From the NCBI RefSeq assembly GCF_017876435.1, contig NZ_JAGIOA010000001.1:2852001-2916000 (forward strand): a DNA stretch of 64,000 bases, read 5' to 3'. The stretch comes from Microbacterium phyllosphaerae. Lineage in GTDB: Bacteria > Actinomycetota > Actinomycetes > Actinomycetales > Microbacteriaceae. Below are positions 55,706 to 64,000 of this stretch, in pieces. Position 1 is the first letter of the stretch. The number at the start of each line of letters is the position of its first letter. The position numbers and the translations under genes are program-made. The notes below the pieces were generated by a model, which was not told the DNA's origin, ran no database searches, and worked only from the letters and a program-made list of their open reading frames with translations.

Positions 55706-56392
55706 TTACGAAAGCAACCGTGCGAGCGCGTCTTTGACGAAGAGCGAACGCACTTCATCGATCTTCGAGGCGAGGTTCGGAGCCATGTCGCTCGCCTTCG
55801 CCCGCGATGCGGCATCCGTTCGGCGCAGCAACGACGACATCGCGGATTCGATCAGCGCGACCTCGCGCTCGGCCCCCTGCCGCAGCGAGCGCAGGTGCCG
55901 AGGTTCGATGCCGTGGCGGTCGAGTGCGACCAAGCCCCTCAGCAGAGTGACCGTGGATTCCGGGTAGCTCTCCTGGGCGACGATCACGCCGGTACTGATC
56001 GCGTCGTTGAGAAGCTGTGGCCCCGCACCGGCAGCAGAGAGCAGCTCACTGCGACGGTAGCGGCGCGGCGTCGGCGTGATCGACGGCGGCGGCACGAGTG
56101 CGGTCGATTCGCCGTTCGCCTCCGCTTCGTCGAGCTGCTCGCGGATGACGCTGAGAGGGAGATAGTGATCGCGCTGCAGCGTGAGGCCGAGGCGCAGTCG
56201 CTCGATGTCGGCCTGCGAGAACTTGCGGTATCCCGACTCGGTGCGCGAAGGAGTGACGATCCCCTGGACCTCCAGGAAGCGGAGCTTGCTGGAGGTGAGC
56301 TCGGGAAATTCCGGCGTGAGTCGCGCCAGGACCTGACCGATGCTCAGAAGACCCGCGGACGCCGAACGTTCGCGGGCGGGGGAAGCCGCCAT
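55706..56392 (-). CDS. MerR family transcriptional regulator (Rv1828-like)
   Basis: 228-residue regulator. The helix-turn-helix reads Ser-Ile-Gly-Gln-Val-Leu-Ala-Arg-Leu then Leu-Arg-Phe-Leu-Glu-Val-Gln-Gly-Ile-Val-Thr-Pro (about 38-49) and Ser-Gly-Tyr-Arg-Lys-Phe-Ser. No metal-binding cysteines are seen. It is translated right after the FHA gene (one-base junction), in the same order as garA-Rv1828 in M. tuberculosis; the bifunctional nuclease gene normally between the two MerR genes there is absent, the gap being only 99 bases. Confidence 0.87.
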   Translation of the reverse strand: MAASPARERSASAGLLSIGQVLARLTPEFPELTSSKLRFLEVQGIVTPSRTESGYRKFSQADIERLRLGLTLQRDHYLPLSVIREQLDEAEANGESTALVPPPSITPTPRRYRRSELLSAAGAGPQLLNDAISTGVIVAQESYPESTVTLLRGLVALDRHGIEPRHLRSLRQGAEREVALIESAMSSLLRRTDAASRAKASDMAPNLASKIDEVRSLFVKDALARLLS

Positions 56393-56877
56393 CAGTCGGT
56401 CGCCGCGACGCGATCGACCGGGGAGGCGAAGAAGTTCAGTCGGAACTTGCCGACGCGAAGCTCGGTGCCGTCGACCAGCGCACTGCGGTCGACGCGCTCA
56501 CCGTTCACATACGTTCCGTTGAGCGAACGCTGGTCGATGATCTCGAAGGTCGAGCCCGTGCGGGTCACTTCGGCGTGACGACGCGACACCGTCACGTCGT
56601 CGAAGAAGATGTCCGCCTCCGGGTGGCGCCCTACGGTCGTCACGTCCGTGTCGAGCAGGTAGCGTGCACCCGCGAGCGCTCCGGAGCGCACCAGAAGCAG
56701 TGCGGAACCGGAGGGAAGGGCCGCGATGGCGCTCTGCTCCACGTCGGTGAGCTCCACGCCGAAAGGCACGAAGGAAAGGTCCGAGTCATGCCCGAACGTC
56801 TGCGTCACGTCGTGTCTCTGCTCGACGGGACGATGGATCGCGGCGTCTCCGCCCGATCGGCTCTGGCTGTCTGTCAC
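56392..56877 (-). CDS. garA: FHA domain protein, GarA/OdhI-like
   Basis: Phosphothreonine-binding regulator of 161 residues. The FHA core at about 75-150 has Thr-Thr-Val-Gly-Arg-His-Pro-Glu-Ala-Asp-Ile, Val-Ser-Arg-Arg-His-Ala-Glu and Leu-Asn-Gly-Thr-Tyr-Val-Asn-Gly. In Mycobacterium and Corynebacterium the homologue inhibits 2-oxoglutarate dehydrogenase until a kinase phosphorylates its N-terminal Glu-Thr-Thr-Ser motif. Here the tail has only Val-Thr-Gln-Thr-Phe (T25, T27), so the switch may differ. GTG start with GGAGGG. The symbol rests on synteny and domain layout. Confidence 0.82.
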   Translation of the reverse strand: MTDSQSRSGGDAAIHRPVEQRHDVTQTFGHDSDLSFVPFGVELTDVEQSAIAALPSGSALLLVRSGALAGARYLLDTDVTTVGRHPEADIFFDDVTVSRRHAEVTRTGSTFEIIDQRSLNGTYVNGERVDRSALVDGTELRVGKFRLNFFASPVDRVAATD

Positions 56878-56965
56878 TATGCCCTCCTAGTCCTCCAGAC
56901 TAACTGATCCGCGGCCCCTCGCGGGAGCTCCCCCTCACACTCAGCCATCGCATACCGATGCTTCA

Positions 56966-56971
56966 TAGGCT
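56966..56971 (+). promoter_or_regulatory. -10 element of the CopC-type gene (probable leaderless start)
   Basis: TAGGCT ends six bases before the GTG at 56978; no ribosome binding site is present. Confidence 0.42.
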
Positions 56972-56977
56972 GGGCAT

Positions 56978-57628
56978 GTGAAAACCACAGCTCGCCGCCT
57001 CCCCGCAGCCCCGACCGCCCTCGCGGCAGCCCTTCTCACCGCGTTCCTCGTCCTGTTCGCGCCGTTGTCGGCATCCGCTCACGACAGCCTGCTCGCGTCG
57101 TCGCCCGAGGCGGACAGCACGGTCGACATCCTTCCCGCCGAGCTCACCCTGACCTTCAGCGCGAAGCTGATCGACGGCGAAGGCGCGACCGAGATCGTCG
57201 TCACGGATCCCGAGGGCGACTCCGTCATCGACGGCGCACCGACCCTGAACGGCGCCGTCGTCACCCAGCCCCTCGTGTCCGAGGCGCCGGCGGGTGCCTA
57301 TCACGTGGTCTGGAAGGTCGTCTCGAGCGACGGCCACCCCACCTCCGGCGAGTTCGACTTCACGGTCGCGAACGCCACCGAGAGCACCGCCACCGCCGAG
57401 CCGACGGCGTCACCCACGACTGCGGAGCCGACTCCCGCTGCGACCGCCGGGCCCGGAACCGACGTCACCCCCGCGCCGGAAGAGAGCGACTCGTCTCCCG
57501 CGACGACCATGATCTGGGTGCTCGGGATCGCGGGAGTGCTGGTGATCCTCGGCATCGTCGTCTGGCTCGTGACCCGCGGGCGCAGCGGCAGTGCTCCCGC
57601 CGATTCCGGCGCCCCCTCGGAGCGATAG
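56978..57628 (+). CDS. CopC domain copper-binding protein, exported
   Basis: Secreted copper-binding protein anchored by a C-terminal helix, 216 residues. The signal peptide ends at Ser-Ala-Ser-Ala before His35, which would become the N-terminal residue and copper ligand as in the CopC family. The CopC domain (about 35-130) has Ser-Ser-Pro-Glu-Ala-Asp-Ser and the later Ser-Ser-Asp-Gly-His-Pro-Thr-Ser-Gly. A Thr/Ala/Pro linker, one transmembrane helix (about 178-198) and a basic tail follow. No copD or ycnI homologue is next to it. Confidence 0.87.
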   Translation: MKTTARRLPAAPTALAAALLTAFLVLFAPLSASAHDSLLASSPEADSTVDILPAELTLTFSAKLIDGEGATEIVVTDPEGDSVIDGAPTLNGAVVTQPLVSEAPAGAYHVVWKVVSSDGHPTSGEFDFTVANATESTATAEPTASPTTAEPTPAATAGPGTDVTPAPEESDSSPATTMIWVLGIAGVLVILGIVVWLVTRGRSGSAPADSGAPSER

Positions 57629-57631
57629 GCT
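57626..57631 (+). promoter_or_regulatory. -10 element of lpd (probable leaderless start)
   Basis: TAGGCT overlaps the stop codon of the CopC gene and ends six bases before the lpd ATG. The same hexamer and spacing occur before the CopC gene itself. Confidence 0.42.
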
Positions 57632-57637
57632 TAAGGC

Positions 57638-59035
<1,398 letters not shown>

Positions 59036-59048
59036 TCCCACCGGATCA

Positions 59049-59091
59049 GCACGAAGGCCCGGCACGCTCACGCGTGACCGGGCCTTCGTGC
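59049..59091. terminator. bidirectional terminator between lpd and the methyltransferase gene
   Basis: Perfect 14-base-pair arms (59049-59062 with 59078-59091), GCACGAAGGCCCGG type, around a 15-base loop with further pairing (CACG/CGTG). It lies between convergent genes, overlapping no coding end on the lpd side. Confidence 0.82.
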
Positions 59092-59092
59092 G

Positions 59093-59812
59093 TCACGGCA
59101 GGTCGGAGCCGTCTCTTCTCAGCTCCAGCCGCGAAGGAAGACCGAATCGCACGGACCACCCTGACGGTGCGATCGATGCGAGCTCCTTCGGCGTGTACGA
59201 ACGGCGGATGCTGATGAGTCCGTCCTCGCGGATGAAGGATCCTCGGAAGAGCGTGCCGGAGAAGAGCCAGGTCACCGCGCCGTACAGCGCATACGCGGCT
59301 CTGCTTCGGGCGATGTCGCGATGCACCACGAGCCCACCCTCGGCCACGAGTCGCCGAGAGTCGAGCAGCAGGCTCTGCAGCTCCGATTCGGTGAGGTGAT
59401 GCAGCACATGGTTCGAGAAGACGACGTCGTACTTCTCTCCCTCCGCGACGAGGTCCCCCGACAGGGCGCAGCGGTAGCGGACGCCAGATCCTCTGTCGTG
59501 GTCGGAGGCCCACCGGATCGCGCGGTCGTCCGCATCGAGCGCAGTGATCTCGGCGGTCAGTCCGTCTCGCCGCAGCCTCGACGCGATCATCCGGCAGACG
59601 TCGCCGCCTCCGGCCCCGATGTCGAGGATGCGGAGGGTGCCGCGCCGGGCGCGCGGGCGGATGTCACGACGGTAGAGCACGCCAGGACCGGACACCAGGG
59701 CATTCACGAGTCGGAAACGCTCGTAGGTGCGCTCGAGCATGGCGATATCCGCATCGGGGTCGTCCATGAGCTCACGCGCATCGGATGCGCGAGTCGAGAG
59801 GTCATGGCTCAT
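59093..59812 (-). CDS. SAM-dependent methyltransferase partner of the type III PKS
   Basis: Class I methyltransferase of 239 residues. The SAM motif is Leu-Asp-Ile-Gly-Ala-Gly-Gly-Gly-Asp (about 63-71), then Ala-Leu-Asp-Ala-Asp (about 90) and Val-Val-Phe-Ser-Asn-His-Val-Leu-His-His-Leu (about 130). Its ATG overlaps the polyketide synthase stop by four bases (ATGA), so it very probably modifies the PKS product, by O- or C-methylation, perhaps of an alkylresorcinol or pyrone. Confidence 0.87.
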   Translation of the reverse strand: MSHDLSTRASDARELMDDPDADIAMLERTYERFRLVNALVSGPGVLYRRDIRPRARRGTLRILDIGAGGGDVCRMIASRLRRDGLTAEITALDADDRAIRWASDHDRGSGVRYRCALSGDLVAEGEKYDVVFSNHVLHHLTESELQSLLLDSRRLVAEGGLVVHRDIARSRAAYALYGAVTWLFSGTLFRGSFIREDGLISIRRSYTPKELASIAPSGWSVRFGLPSRLELRRDGSDLP

Positions 59813-60972
59813 GCGGCGGCGGTGGCGACGGTCATCAGGGCGCTCTCCGCCGTCAGTCCGGGGCCGAAGGCCATCGCGGCGACCCGTGAGCCGTCCGATG
59901 CCCCGTCGTCGAGGATCCGCTTGATGACGAACAGGATCGTCGCACTCGACATGTTGCCGTTCACGCGCAGGGTCTCGCGGGCGGGATGCAGCTGGGCATC
60001 CGTGAGGTGCAGGCGCTCCTGCACCCGATCGAGGATGCTCCTGCCGCCCGGATGAATGGCCCAGTGTTCCACCCGATCCCCCACCCGCCCCTCGTCGAAG
60101 GCCGCGGCGAGCTCTCCCTCACGGGCGTAGAGCGGGCGGATCGCGCCGATGATGGTCTCGCCGATGATCTGGGGAACCCTGGTCGACAGGATCATCTCGA
60201 ACCCGTGGTCGCCGATCGTCCAGGCCATGTCGGGCTCACCCTCGGCGGCGATCGCCGTGTGGAAGCCGTCGAGGCGGACCCCCGGCGTCGGAGTCGGAAG
60301 ATCACGAGCCGTGACGATCCCCGCGGCCGCCCCGTCGGCGAAGAGGGAATTCGCGACGATCAGGTCGGGATCCTCCGTCGATCTCAGGTGCACCGTGCAC
60401 AGCTCGACGCTGACGACCAGGACCACGGCGTCGGGATCTGCCGCGCAGAACTGGCTGGCGGCGCGGAGCGCCGGCATCGAGGCGTAACAGCCCATGAAGC
60501 CCAGGTGATAGCGCTGCACACCGTCCGAGAGCCCCAGCCCCCGCACGATCTCGTACTCCGGGCCGGGCGCATGGAATCCCGTGCACGATGCCGTGATGAC
60601 GTGGGTGATGTCGGCGGCGACGATGTCGGGATCGGCATCCAGTGCGCGGCGCGCCACCTCGACGAAGAGACGCGACGCCTCTCGCACGTAGAGATCGTTG
60701 CGCACCTTGGTGCCGGGAGACCGGAGAAGACCCGACTCCCGATCGAAGAAGACCGGCTCGTCGGTGCGCGCGGCGGACGAGAGCTCTCCGATGACGGTAT
60801 GACGGGAGTCGATTCCGGAGCCGTTGAAGGAGGCTCCGATGATCCTCTGCGCGAGCCTTCCGACATCCGGCTGCGAGGCGAAGATGTCGCGCACCTCGCT
60901 CTGCTCGATGACGGTGTCGGGGACGATCGTCTGCAGCGAGCGGAGGACGGCGGAACGGCTCATGTCAGTCAC
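59809..60972 (-). CDS. type III polyketide synthase
   Basis: Chalcone/stilbene synthase family enzyme that extends an acyl-CoA starter with malonyl units. The catalytic triad is visible: Cys162 in Gly-Phe-Met-Gly-Cys-Tyr-Ala-Ser, His in Trp-Ala-Ile-His-Pro-Gly-Gly, and Asn in Val-Asn-Gly-Asn-Met-Ser-Ser-Ala-Thr. 387 residues. Starter and product are unknown; long-chain alkylresorcinols or alkylpyrones are common for bacterial members. GTG at 60972 or ATG at 60963 may be the start. No prenyltransferase or oxidase gene accompanies the pair. Confidence 0.92.
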   Translation of the reverse strand: MTDMSRSAVLRSLQTIVPDTVIEQSEVRDIFASQPDVGRLAQRIIGASFNGSGIDSRHTVIGELSSAARTDEPVFFDRESGLLRSPGTKVRNDLYVREASRLFVEVARRALDADPDIVAADITHVITASCTGFHAPGPEYEIVRGLGLSDGVQRYHLGFMGCYASMPALRAASQFCAADPDAVVLVVSVELCTVHLRSTEDPDLIVANSLFADGAAAGIVTARDLPTPTPGVRLDGFHTAIAAEGEPDMAWTIGDHGFEMILSTRVPQIIGETIIGAIRPLYAREGELAAAFDEGRVGDRVEHWAIHPGGRSILDRVQERLHLTDAQLHPARETLRVNGNMSSATILFVIKRILDDGASDGSRVAAMAFGPGLTAESALMTVATAAA

Positions 60973-61017
60973 TCAAGCACGATCGCGCGGCGAGGCGGAA
61001 GGGGCTTGCGCCGTGTG

Positions 61018-61662
61018 TCAGAAACCGAGAGCACGGGCGAGCTTCGAGCCTGATGACGCCTCGCGCCCGCCGACGGCGAAGATCGCCGCCTCGACGGCGG
61101 CGAACAGAGCCTCACGCCCTGCCGCATCCGCCGGAGCGGCTGGACCGAGCTCGAACTCCCACTCGCGCCATTCACGCCGGACGTCCTGCCGGAGGTCCGT
61201 CGCGCGGACTCGATCGTCGACGAACTCGGCGATCACCCCGTCGGCACCGGAGAGCAGGTAGGCCGTGCGGTCGTTCTCGATGCGCGCGAGTGGCGTCAGC
61301 CGTCCCGTCGTCCATCGGGAGAGGGTCTCGATCACCGCATCCGGGATGCTGTCGTCGTCACCCAGCGGCCAGCCGATCTCGAGACGTCCGTCGCCCTCGC
61401 GGGGTCCCTTGATGTGCCATCCGGCATCCGGGCCGCCGGTGCGACGACGAAGCGCCACTCCGGCGCGCGACAGCTCTGCGTCATCGGTGTCGAGGTAGCG
61501 GGCGTCGAGCTCGCGCATCTCGCCCCCGGACACCGCATCGACGCCGGGCAGCCCGCCCCACTCGGGGAGGGGCGTGGCCCCGTCGACGTCGTACTTGCGC
61601 TCGACCTCGACGACCCTGGTCGGTTCGGAGCCGGGCTGCGAAGGAGTGCCGCTCTCAGTCAT
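61018..61662 (-). CDS. CYTH domain protein
   Basis: Triphosphate tunnel metalloenzyme family protein, 214 residues. The N-terminal Glu-Val-Glu-Arg-Lys-Tyr-Asp (about 18-24) is the ExExK signature; further acidic and basic strand motifs include Leu-Asp-Ala-Arg-Tyr-Leu-Asp-Thr-Asp-Asp and Arg-Arg-Arg-Thr-Gly-Gly. Homologues hydrolyse inorganic triphosphate or form cAMP or thiamine triphosphate; which applies here is unknown. Its start lies eight bases inside the preceding small gene. Confidence 0.85.
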   Translation of the reverse strand: MTESGTPSQPGSEPTRVVEVERKYDVDGATPLPEWGGLPGVDAVSGGEMRELDARYLDTDDAELSRAGVALRRRTGGPDAGWHIKGPREGDGRLEIGWPLGDDDSIPDAVIETLSRWTTGRLTPLARIENDRTAYLLSGADGVIAEFVDDRVRATDLRQDVRREWREWEFELGPAAPADAAGREALFAAVEAAIFAVGGREASSGSKLARALGF

Positions 61663-61867
61663 CCGTGAGGGTGAGGTCCTCGAGGGACTCGTCGAACCAG
61701 TAGTCGATCTCGGTGGGGCCGTCGGCGTCGCCGGTGTTCTGCTCCTCGCCGCGTCGGTTGTACACCACCTGGGTCTCGCTGTAGGGGACGATCAGCTTGT
61801 CGTCCGCGTCGCCGAGAGGAATGATCTGCCCGTCGAGCGGGCCGCCGTGAAGTCGTGCGAGTGCCAT
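61655..61867 (-). CDS. hypothetical protein, 70 residues
   Basis: Small acidic protein with no recognised family. It opens with Met-Ala-Leu-Ala-Arg-Leu-His-Gly-Gly-Pro-Leu-Asp-Gly-Gln, a short motif I associate with small proteins of phage and actinobacterial origin, and ends with an Asp/Glu/Leu-rich tail. It overlaps the CYTH gene by eight bases and reads the same way, so the two are likely co-transcribed. Confidence 0.65.
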   Translation of the reverse strand: MALARLHGGPLDGQIIPLGDADDKLIVPYSETQVVYNRRGEEQNTGDADGPTEIDYWFDESLEDLTLTDD

Positions 61868-61902
61868 GTGCTCACCCTATCCCCGTCGCCGCGGCATCGG
61901 GT

Positions 61903-62373
61903 TCATCCCACGATGATCCCGATCAGGGCGCCCGTGATCATCCACGGGCCGAACGCGATGCGCGTCGATCCGTCCGCCCTGCGTGATGCCATCAGCGCCA
62001 GTGCGTGCAGCGCACCGAGGACGAAGGCGGAGGCCGCGCCCACGGCGAGCGCCTGCCAGCCGTGCCAGCCGAGCACCAGCCCGATGACGGCGGCGAGCTT
62101 CACGTCTCCCCCGCCCATGCCCTCCCGGCTGAGCAGACGGAGTGCCGCGTAGAAGCCGCCGAGTATCGCCATCCCGAGGGCCGCCCCGGTCAGCCCGGCG
62201 CTCTCACCCGAGACGAGAGCGTCGACTGCCGTGAGGACGAGAAGGGCCGCGAGGGTGGGGAGCACGATCCTGTCCGGCAGCCGGTGGCTGTGGATGTCGA
62301 TGACCACGAGCCGGCAGCCGACCACGAACAGGGCCAGATGCACGATCAGGACGAGCACGGCGCGGGGTTCCAT
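61903..62373 (-). CDS. A24 family prepilin peptidase
   Basis: Membrane aspartic peptidase that cleaves type IV or Flp prepilins. The 156-residue product has about six hydrophobic segments and both catalytic aspartates: Val-Ile-Asp-Ile-His-Ser-His-Arg-Leu-Pro (about residue 25) and Gly-Gly-Gly-Asp-Val-Lys (about 92). The cysteine-rich methylase domain of PilD is missing, as in TadV/CpaA. No pilus gene lies nearby. Confidence 0.88.
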   Translation of the reverse strand: MEPRAVLVLIVHLALFVVGCRLVVIDIHSHRLPDRIVLPTLAALLVLTAVDALVSGESAGLTGAALGMAILGGFYAALRLLSREGMGGGDVKLAAVIGLVLGWHGWQALAVGAASAFVLGALHALALMASRRADGSTRIAFGPWMITGALIGIIVG

Positions 62374-62479
62374 CCAGGAAGGCTAAGAGAGCGTGGAGCC
62401 GCCTGTCGGGCAGGTGTGGATAACCGCCCATCGCCATGTCGGAGGTTCGAACTATCGTGATCATCTCCAGTTGCTTTAT

Positions 62480-62495
62480 TAGTACATATCTTCGA
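62480..62495. promoter_or_regulatory. putative LexA (SOS) box of the imuA'-imuB operon
   Basis: The 16-mer TAGTACATATCTTCGA matches 13 of 16 bases of the palindrome TCGAAC-ATAT-GTTCGA, the actinobacterial LexA-type site. It ends ten bases before the ATG of imuA'. A second, half-site-only match lies at 62447-62462. Confidence 0.5.
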
Positions 62496-62505
62496 GGATG
62501 GATGT

Positions 62506-63300
62506 ATGGGGATCGGGCTCGATGCGGTGACCGCGCTCTCTCCGGCTGGCGACTCACGCGCCGGAGAGGTGCTTCGGCTGCGCCGTGAGATCAGCCGGAT
62601 GCAGCGCAGGCGCAGCGAGCATCCACTGCTCCCCCTCGACGCCGCGTTCTCCTCCCTGCTCCCTGAAGAGGGCTTGCAGACCGGCACCGCCTACACGGTG
62701 TCTCCTTCGCCCATCCTCGTCCTCGCCCTGCTCTCCGCGGCCTCCCGCAAGGGTCACTGGTGCGCCGTGGTCGGTATGCCCACGCTGGGCGTCGAAGCGG
62801 CGGCCGCCTTCGGCATCGAACTCGCCCGACTGATCCTCGTCCCCGAACCAGGAGACCGCTGGCTCGCTGCGACATCCGCCCTCGCCGAGGTCGTCCCGCT
62901 GATCGCCGTGCAGCCGGGCGGCCGGGCGCGCGATGCCGACGTGTCCCGGCTGAGCGCTCGTCTCCGTGATCGCGGGAGCACACTCCTCGTCGCCGAATCC
63001 TCGGTGTCGGGCGCGTGGCCGCAGAGCGAGGGCTCGATCCGGCTCCACGACCAGCAGTGGCTCGGGATCGGCGAGGGATGGGGCCTGATAGAAGGCTCCA
63101 CCGCGACCGTGACCGCGAGGACGAAGCACACCCCTCTGCCGGCGAGCGTCCGCGTACGTCTTCCCGGCGCTCACGGCGCGGTCGAGGAGCTGCCCACCGA
63201 GAAGACCCACGAGGCTCCCACGGAGCTCTCCGCGCTGCCCGGCCTGCGTGACTCGGGTGCCGCCAGACTCGACTACCCACCTCTGGCGGCCGCGGGATGA
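62506..63300 (+). CDS. imuA': ImuA'-like protein
   Basis: 264-residue protein in the ImuA' position before ImuB. It looks like a decayed RecA-fold protein: the region Leu-Val-Leu-Ala-Leu-Leu-Ser through Ile-Glu-Leu-Ala-Arg-Leu-Ile-Leu-Val-Pro resembles the RecA core, but no Walker A Gly-X4-Gly-Lys-Thr is visible. In mycobacteria ImuA', ImuB and DnaE2 form a mutasome for translesion synthesis after DNA damage. The ATG overlaps no other gene; the stop overlaps imuB (ATGA). A putative LexA box lies just upstream. Confidence 0.75.
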   Translation: MGIGLDAVTALSPAGDSRAGEVLRLRREISRMQRRRSEHPLLPLDAAFSSLLPEEGLQTGTAYTVSPSPILVLALLSAASRKGHWCAVVGMPTLGVEAAAAFGIELARLILVPEPGDRWLAATSALAEVVPLIAVQPGGRARDADVSRLSARLRDRGSTLLVAESSVSGAWPQSEGSIRLHDQQWLGIGEGWGLIEGSTATVTARTKHTPLPASVRVRLPGAHGAVEELPTEKTHEAPTELSALPGLRDSGAARLDYPPLAAAG

Positions 63301-64000
63301 CCGAGCCCCTTCGCGTCCTGGTCCTGTGGTTGCCCGATTGGCCGCTGCGCGCAGCATTGGGAGGACCCCCACCGCATCCGCCGACGGCGCTCGTGCAGGC
63401 GAACACCGTCATCGCCTGCACCGCTTCGGCGAGAGAGCACGGCGTGCGCGCGGGGCAGCGCCGTCGCGTCGCGCAGGGGCACATCTCATCGCTGCGAGTC
63501 CTTCCGCACGATGCTGCCCGTGACGAGCGCGCCTTCCTCCCGGTGCTCCAGCTCATCGAGAAGCACGCCCCCGGCGCGGCTCTGCTGCGTCCCGGCCTCG
63601 CCGCGGTGCGCGCACGGGGCATCTCGCGGTATCACGACGGCGAGGCCGAAGCCGGTCGAGCCCTGATCGGAATCCTCACCGAGGCCGGTTTCCCCGAGGT
63701 GCGCGTGGGCATCGCCGACGGCCCTTTCACGGCAGAGCTCGCCGCCCGAGGGCGCACGCCCTGCACCGTCGTACCCGCTGGGCTCTCGAAGGAGTTCCTC
63801 GCCCCGCTGCCGGTGAGCGTGCTGCGCGACGAACAGCTCACCGGTCTCCTGATCCGGCTGGGGGTGCGCACGCTCGGCGAGTTCGCCGACCTCGACGAGA
63901 TCGAGGTGCGTGATCGCTTCGGCGAGCGCGGGGCACGCCTGCACGCTCTCTCCGCCGGGGCCGATTCCCGTGCCGTGGTGCCGCGTCCGCCCGACCCCGA
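63297..64000 (+). CDS. imuB: ImuB-like DNA polymerase Y family protein (cut by window end)
   Basis: N-terminal 234 residues of a Y-family polymerase-like protein, open to the window end without a stop. It starts at an ATG overlapping the previous stop. The N-terminus Val-Leu-Val-Leu-Trp-Leu-Pro-Asp-Trp-Pro replaces the DinB catalytic Asp-Met-Asp motif, so the polymerase site is probably inactive, as in ImuB, which bridges the beta clamp and DnaE2. Ala-Arg-Glu-His-Gly-Val-Arg-Ala-Gly, Val-Gly-Ile-Ala-Asp and a helix-hairpin-helix (about 200-215) are family features. DnaE2 would be expected next. Confidence 0.85.
   Translation, partial: MTEPLRVLVLWLPDWPLRAALGGPPPHPPTALVQANTVIACTASAREHGVRAGQRRRVAQGHISSLRVLPHDAARDERAFLPVLQLIEKHAPGAALLRPGLAAVRARGISRYHDGEAEAGRALIGILTEAGFPEVRVGIADGPFTAELAARGRTPCTVVPAGLSKEFLAPLPVSVLRDEQLTGLLIRLGVRTLGEFADLDEIEVRDRFGERGARLHALSAGADSRAVVPRPPDP

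Noticed and set aside
62447..62462. Second LexA box upstream of imuA'
   Set aside because: Only the left half TCGAAC fits; the right half matches two of six bases.

Overview
The window is a high-GC, densely coded stretch of an actinobacterial chromosome. The best fit is the family Microbacteriaceae, probably Microbacterium or a close relative. The reasons are the high GC content, the actinobacterial respiratory genes (fused di-haem QcrC, three-helix QcrA, four-subunit aa3 oxidase), a dcw cluster with SepF, Wag31-type DivIVA and YggT, a GarA-type FHA protein beside MerR regulators, and an ImuA'/ImuB cassette. Gene order repeatedly matches Mycobacterium tuberculosis blocks (ctaE-qcrCAB; wag31 to mraZ; Rv2175c-pknL-aroG-plsC-fadD15; garA-MerR). 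This genus call rests on general family knowledge, not on a database search.

Layout: 1-4.4 kb holds ctaE and qcrCAB on the plus strand. 4.5-5.9 kb is a small accessory group (RidA, GNAT, rhodanese). 6.0-9.1 kb holds ctaF-ctaD-ctaC on the minus strand, completing the bc1-aa3 supercomplex. 9.2-16 kb carries ErpA, an M20 peptidase, a DUF3043 protein, pyrD, nrdR, hisD and a membrane protein. 16-21 kb has dnaE1, a GNAT and an RluD-type synthase. 21.1-38.0 kb is the cell-wall and division cluster, read on the minus strand from mraZ to lspA. 38.3-47.9 kb has a DUF3040 protein, a polyprenyl synthase, an Rv2175c-like regulator, a LysM cell-wall enzyme, a PASTA kinase, DAHP synthase, an acyltransferase and an acyl-CoA ligase. 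47.9-57 kb has peptide deformylase, a MinD-like ATPase with a long Glu-Pro repeat region, pyruvate carboxylase, ParA, two MerR regulators and an FHA protein. 57-64 kb has a CopC-type protein, dihydrolipoyl dehydrogenase, a type III polyketide synthase with a methyltransferase, a CYTH protein, a prepilin peptidase and the start of an ImuA'/ImuB operon cut by the window end.

How it fits together: the window is mostly core metabolism (respiration, pyruvate entry, peptidoglycan and septum formation, replication) plus Ser/Thr phospho-signalling (PASTA kinase, Rv2175c-like and GarA-like candidate substrates). Convergent gene pairs are usually separated by strong bidirectional hairpin terminators. 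I saw no tRNA, rRNA, CRISPR array, insertion sequence or prophage, and no gene-free stretch longer than 300 bases; the longest, 38033-38330, holds repeated MraZ-like operator motifs and a terminator.

I did not find a clearly new biological system. The observations most worth a second look are a recurrent leaderless-promoter pattern, two opposed arrays of MraZ-type boxes with a hairpin between them, the absence of murE from the dcw cluster, a 126-bp internal duplication in the MinD-like ATPase, and a putative LexA box directly before imuA'.
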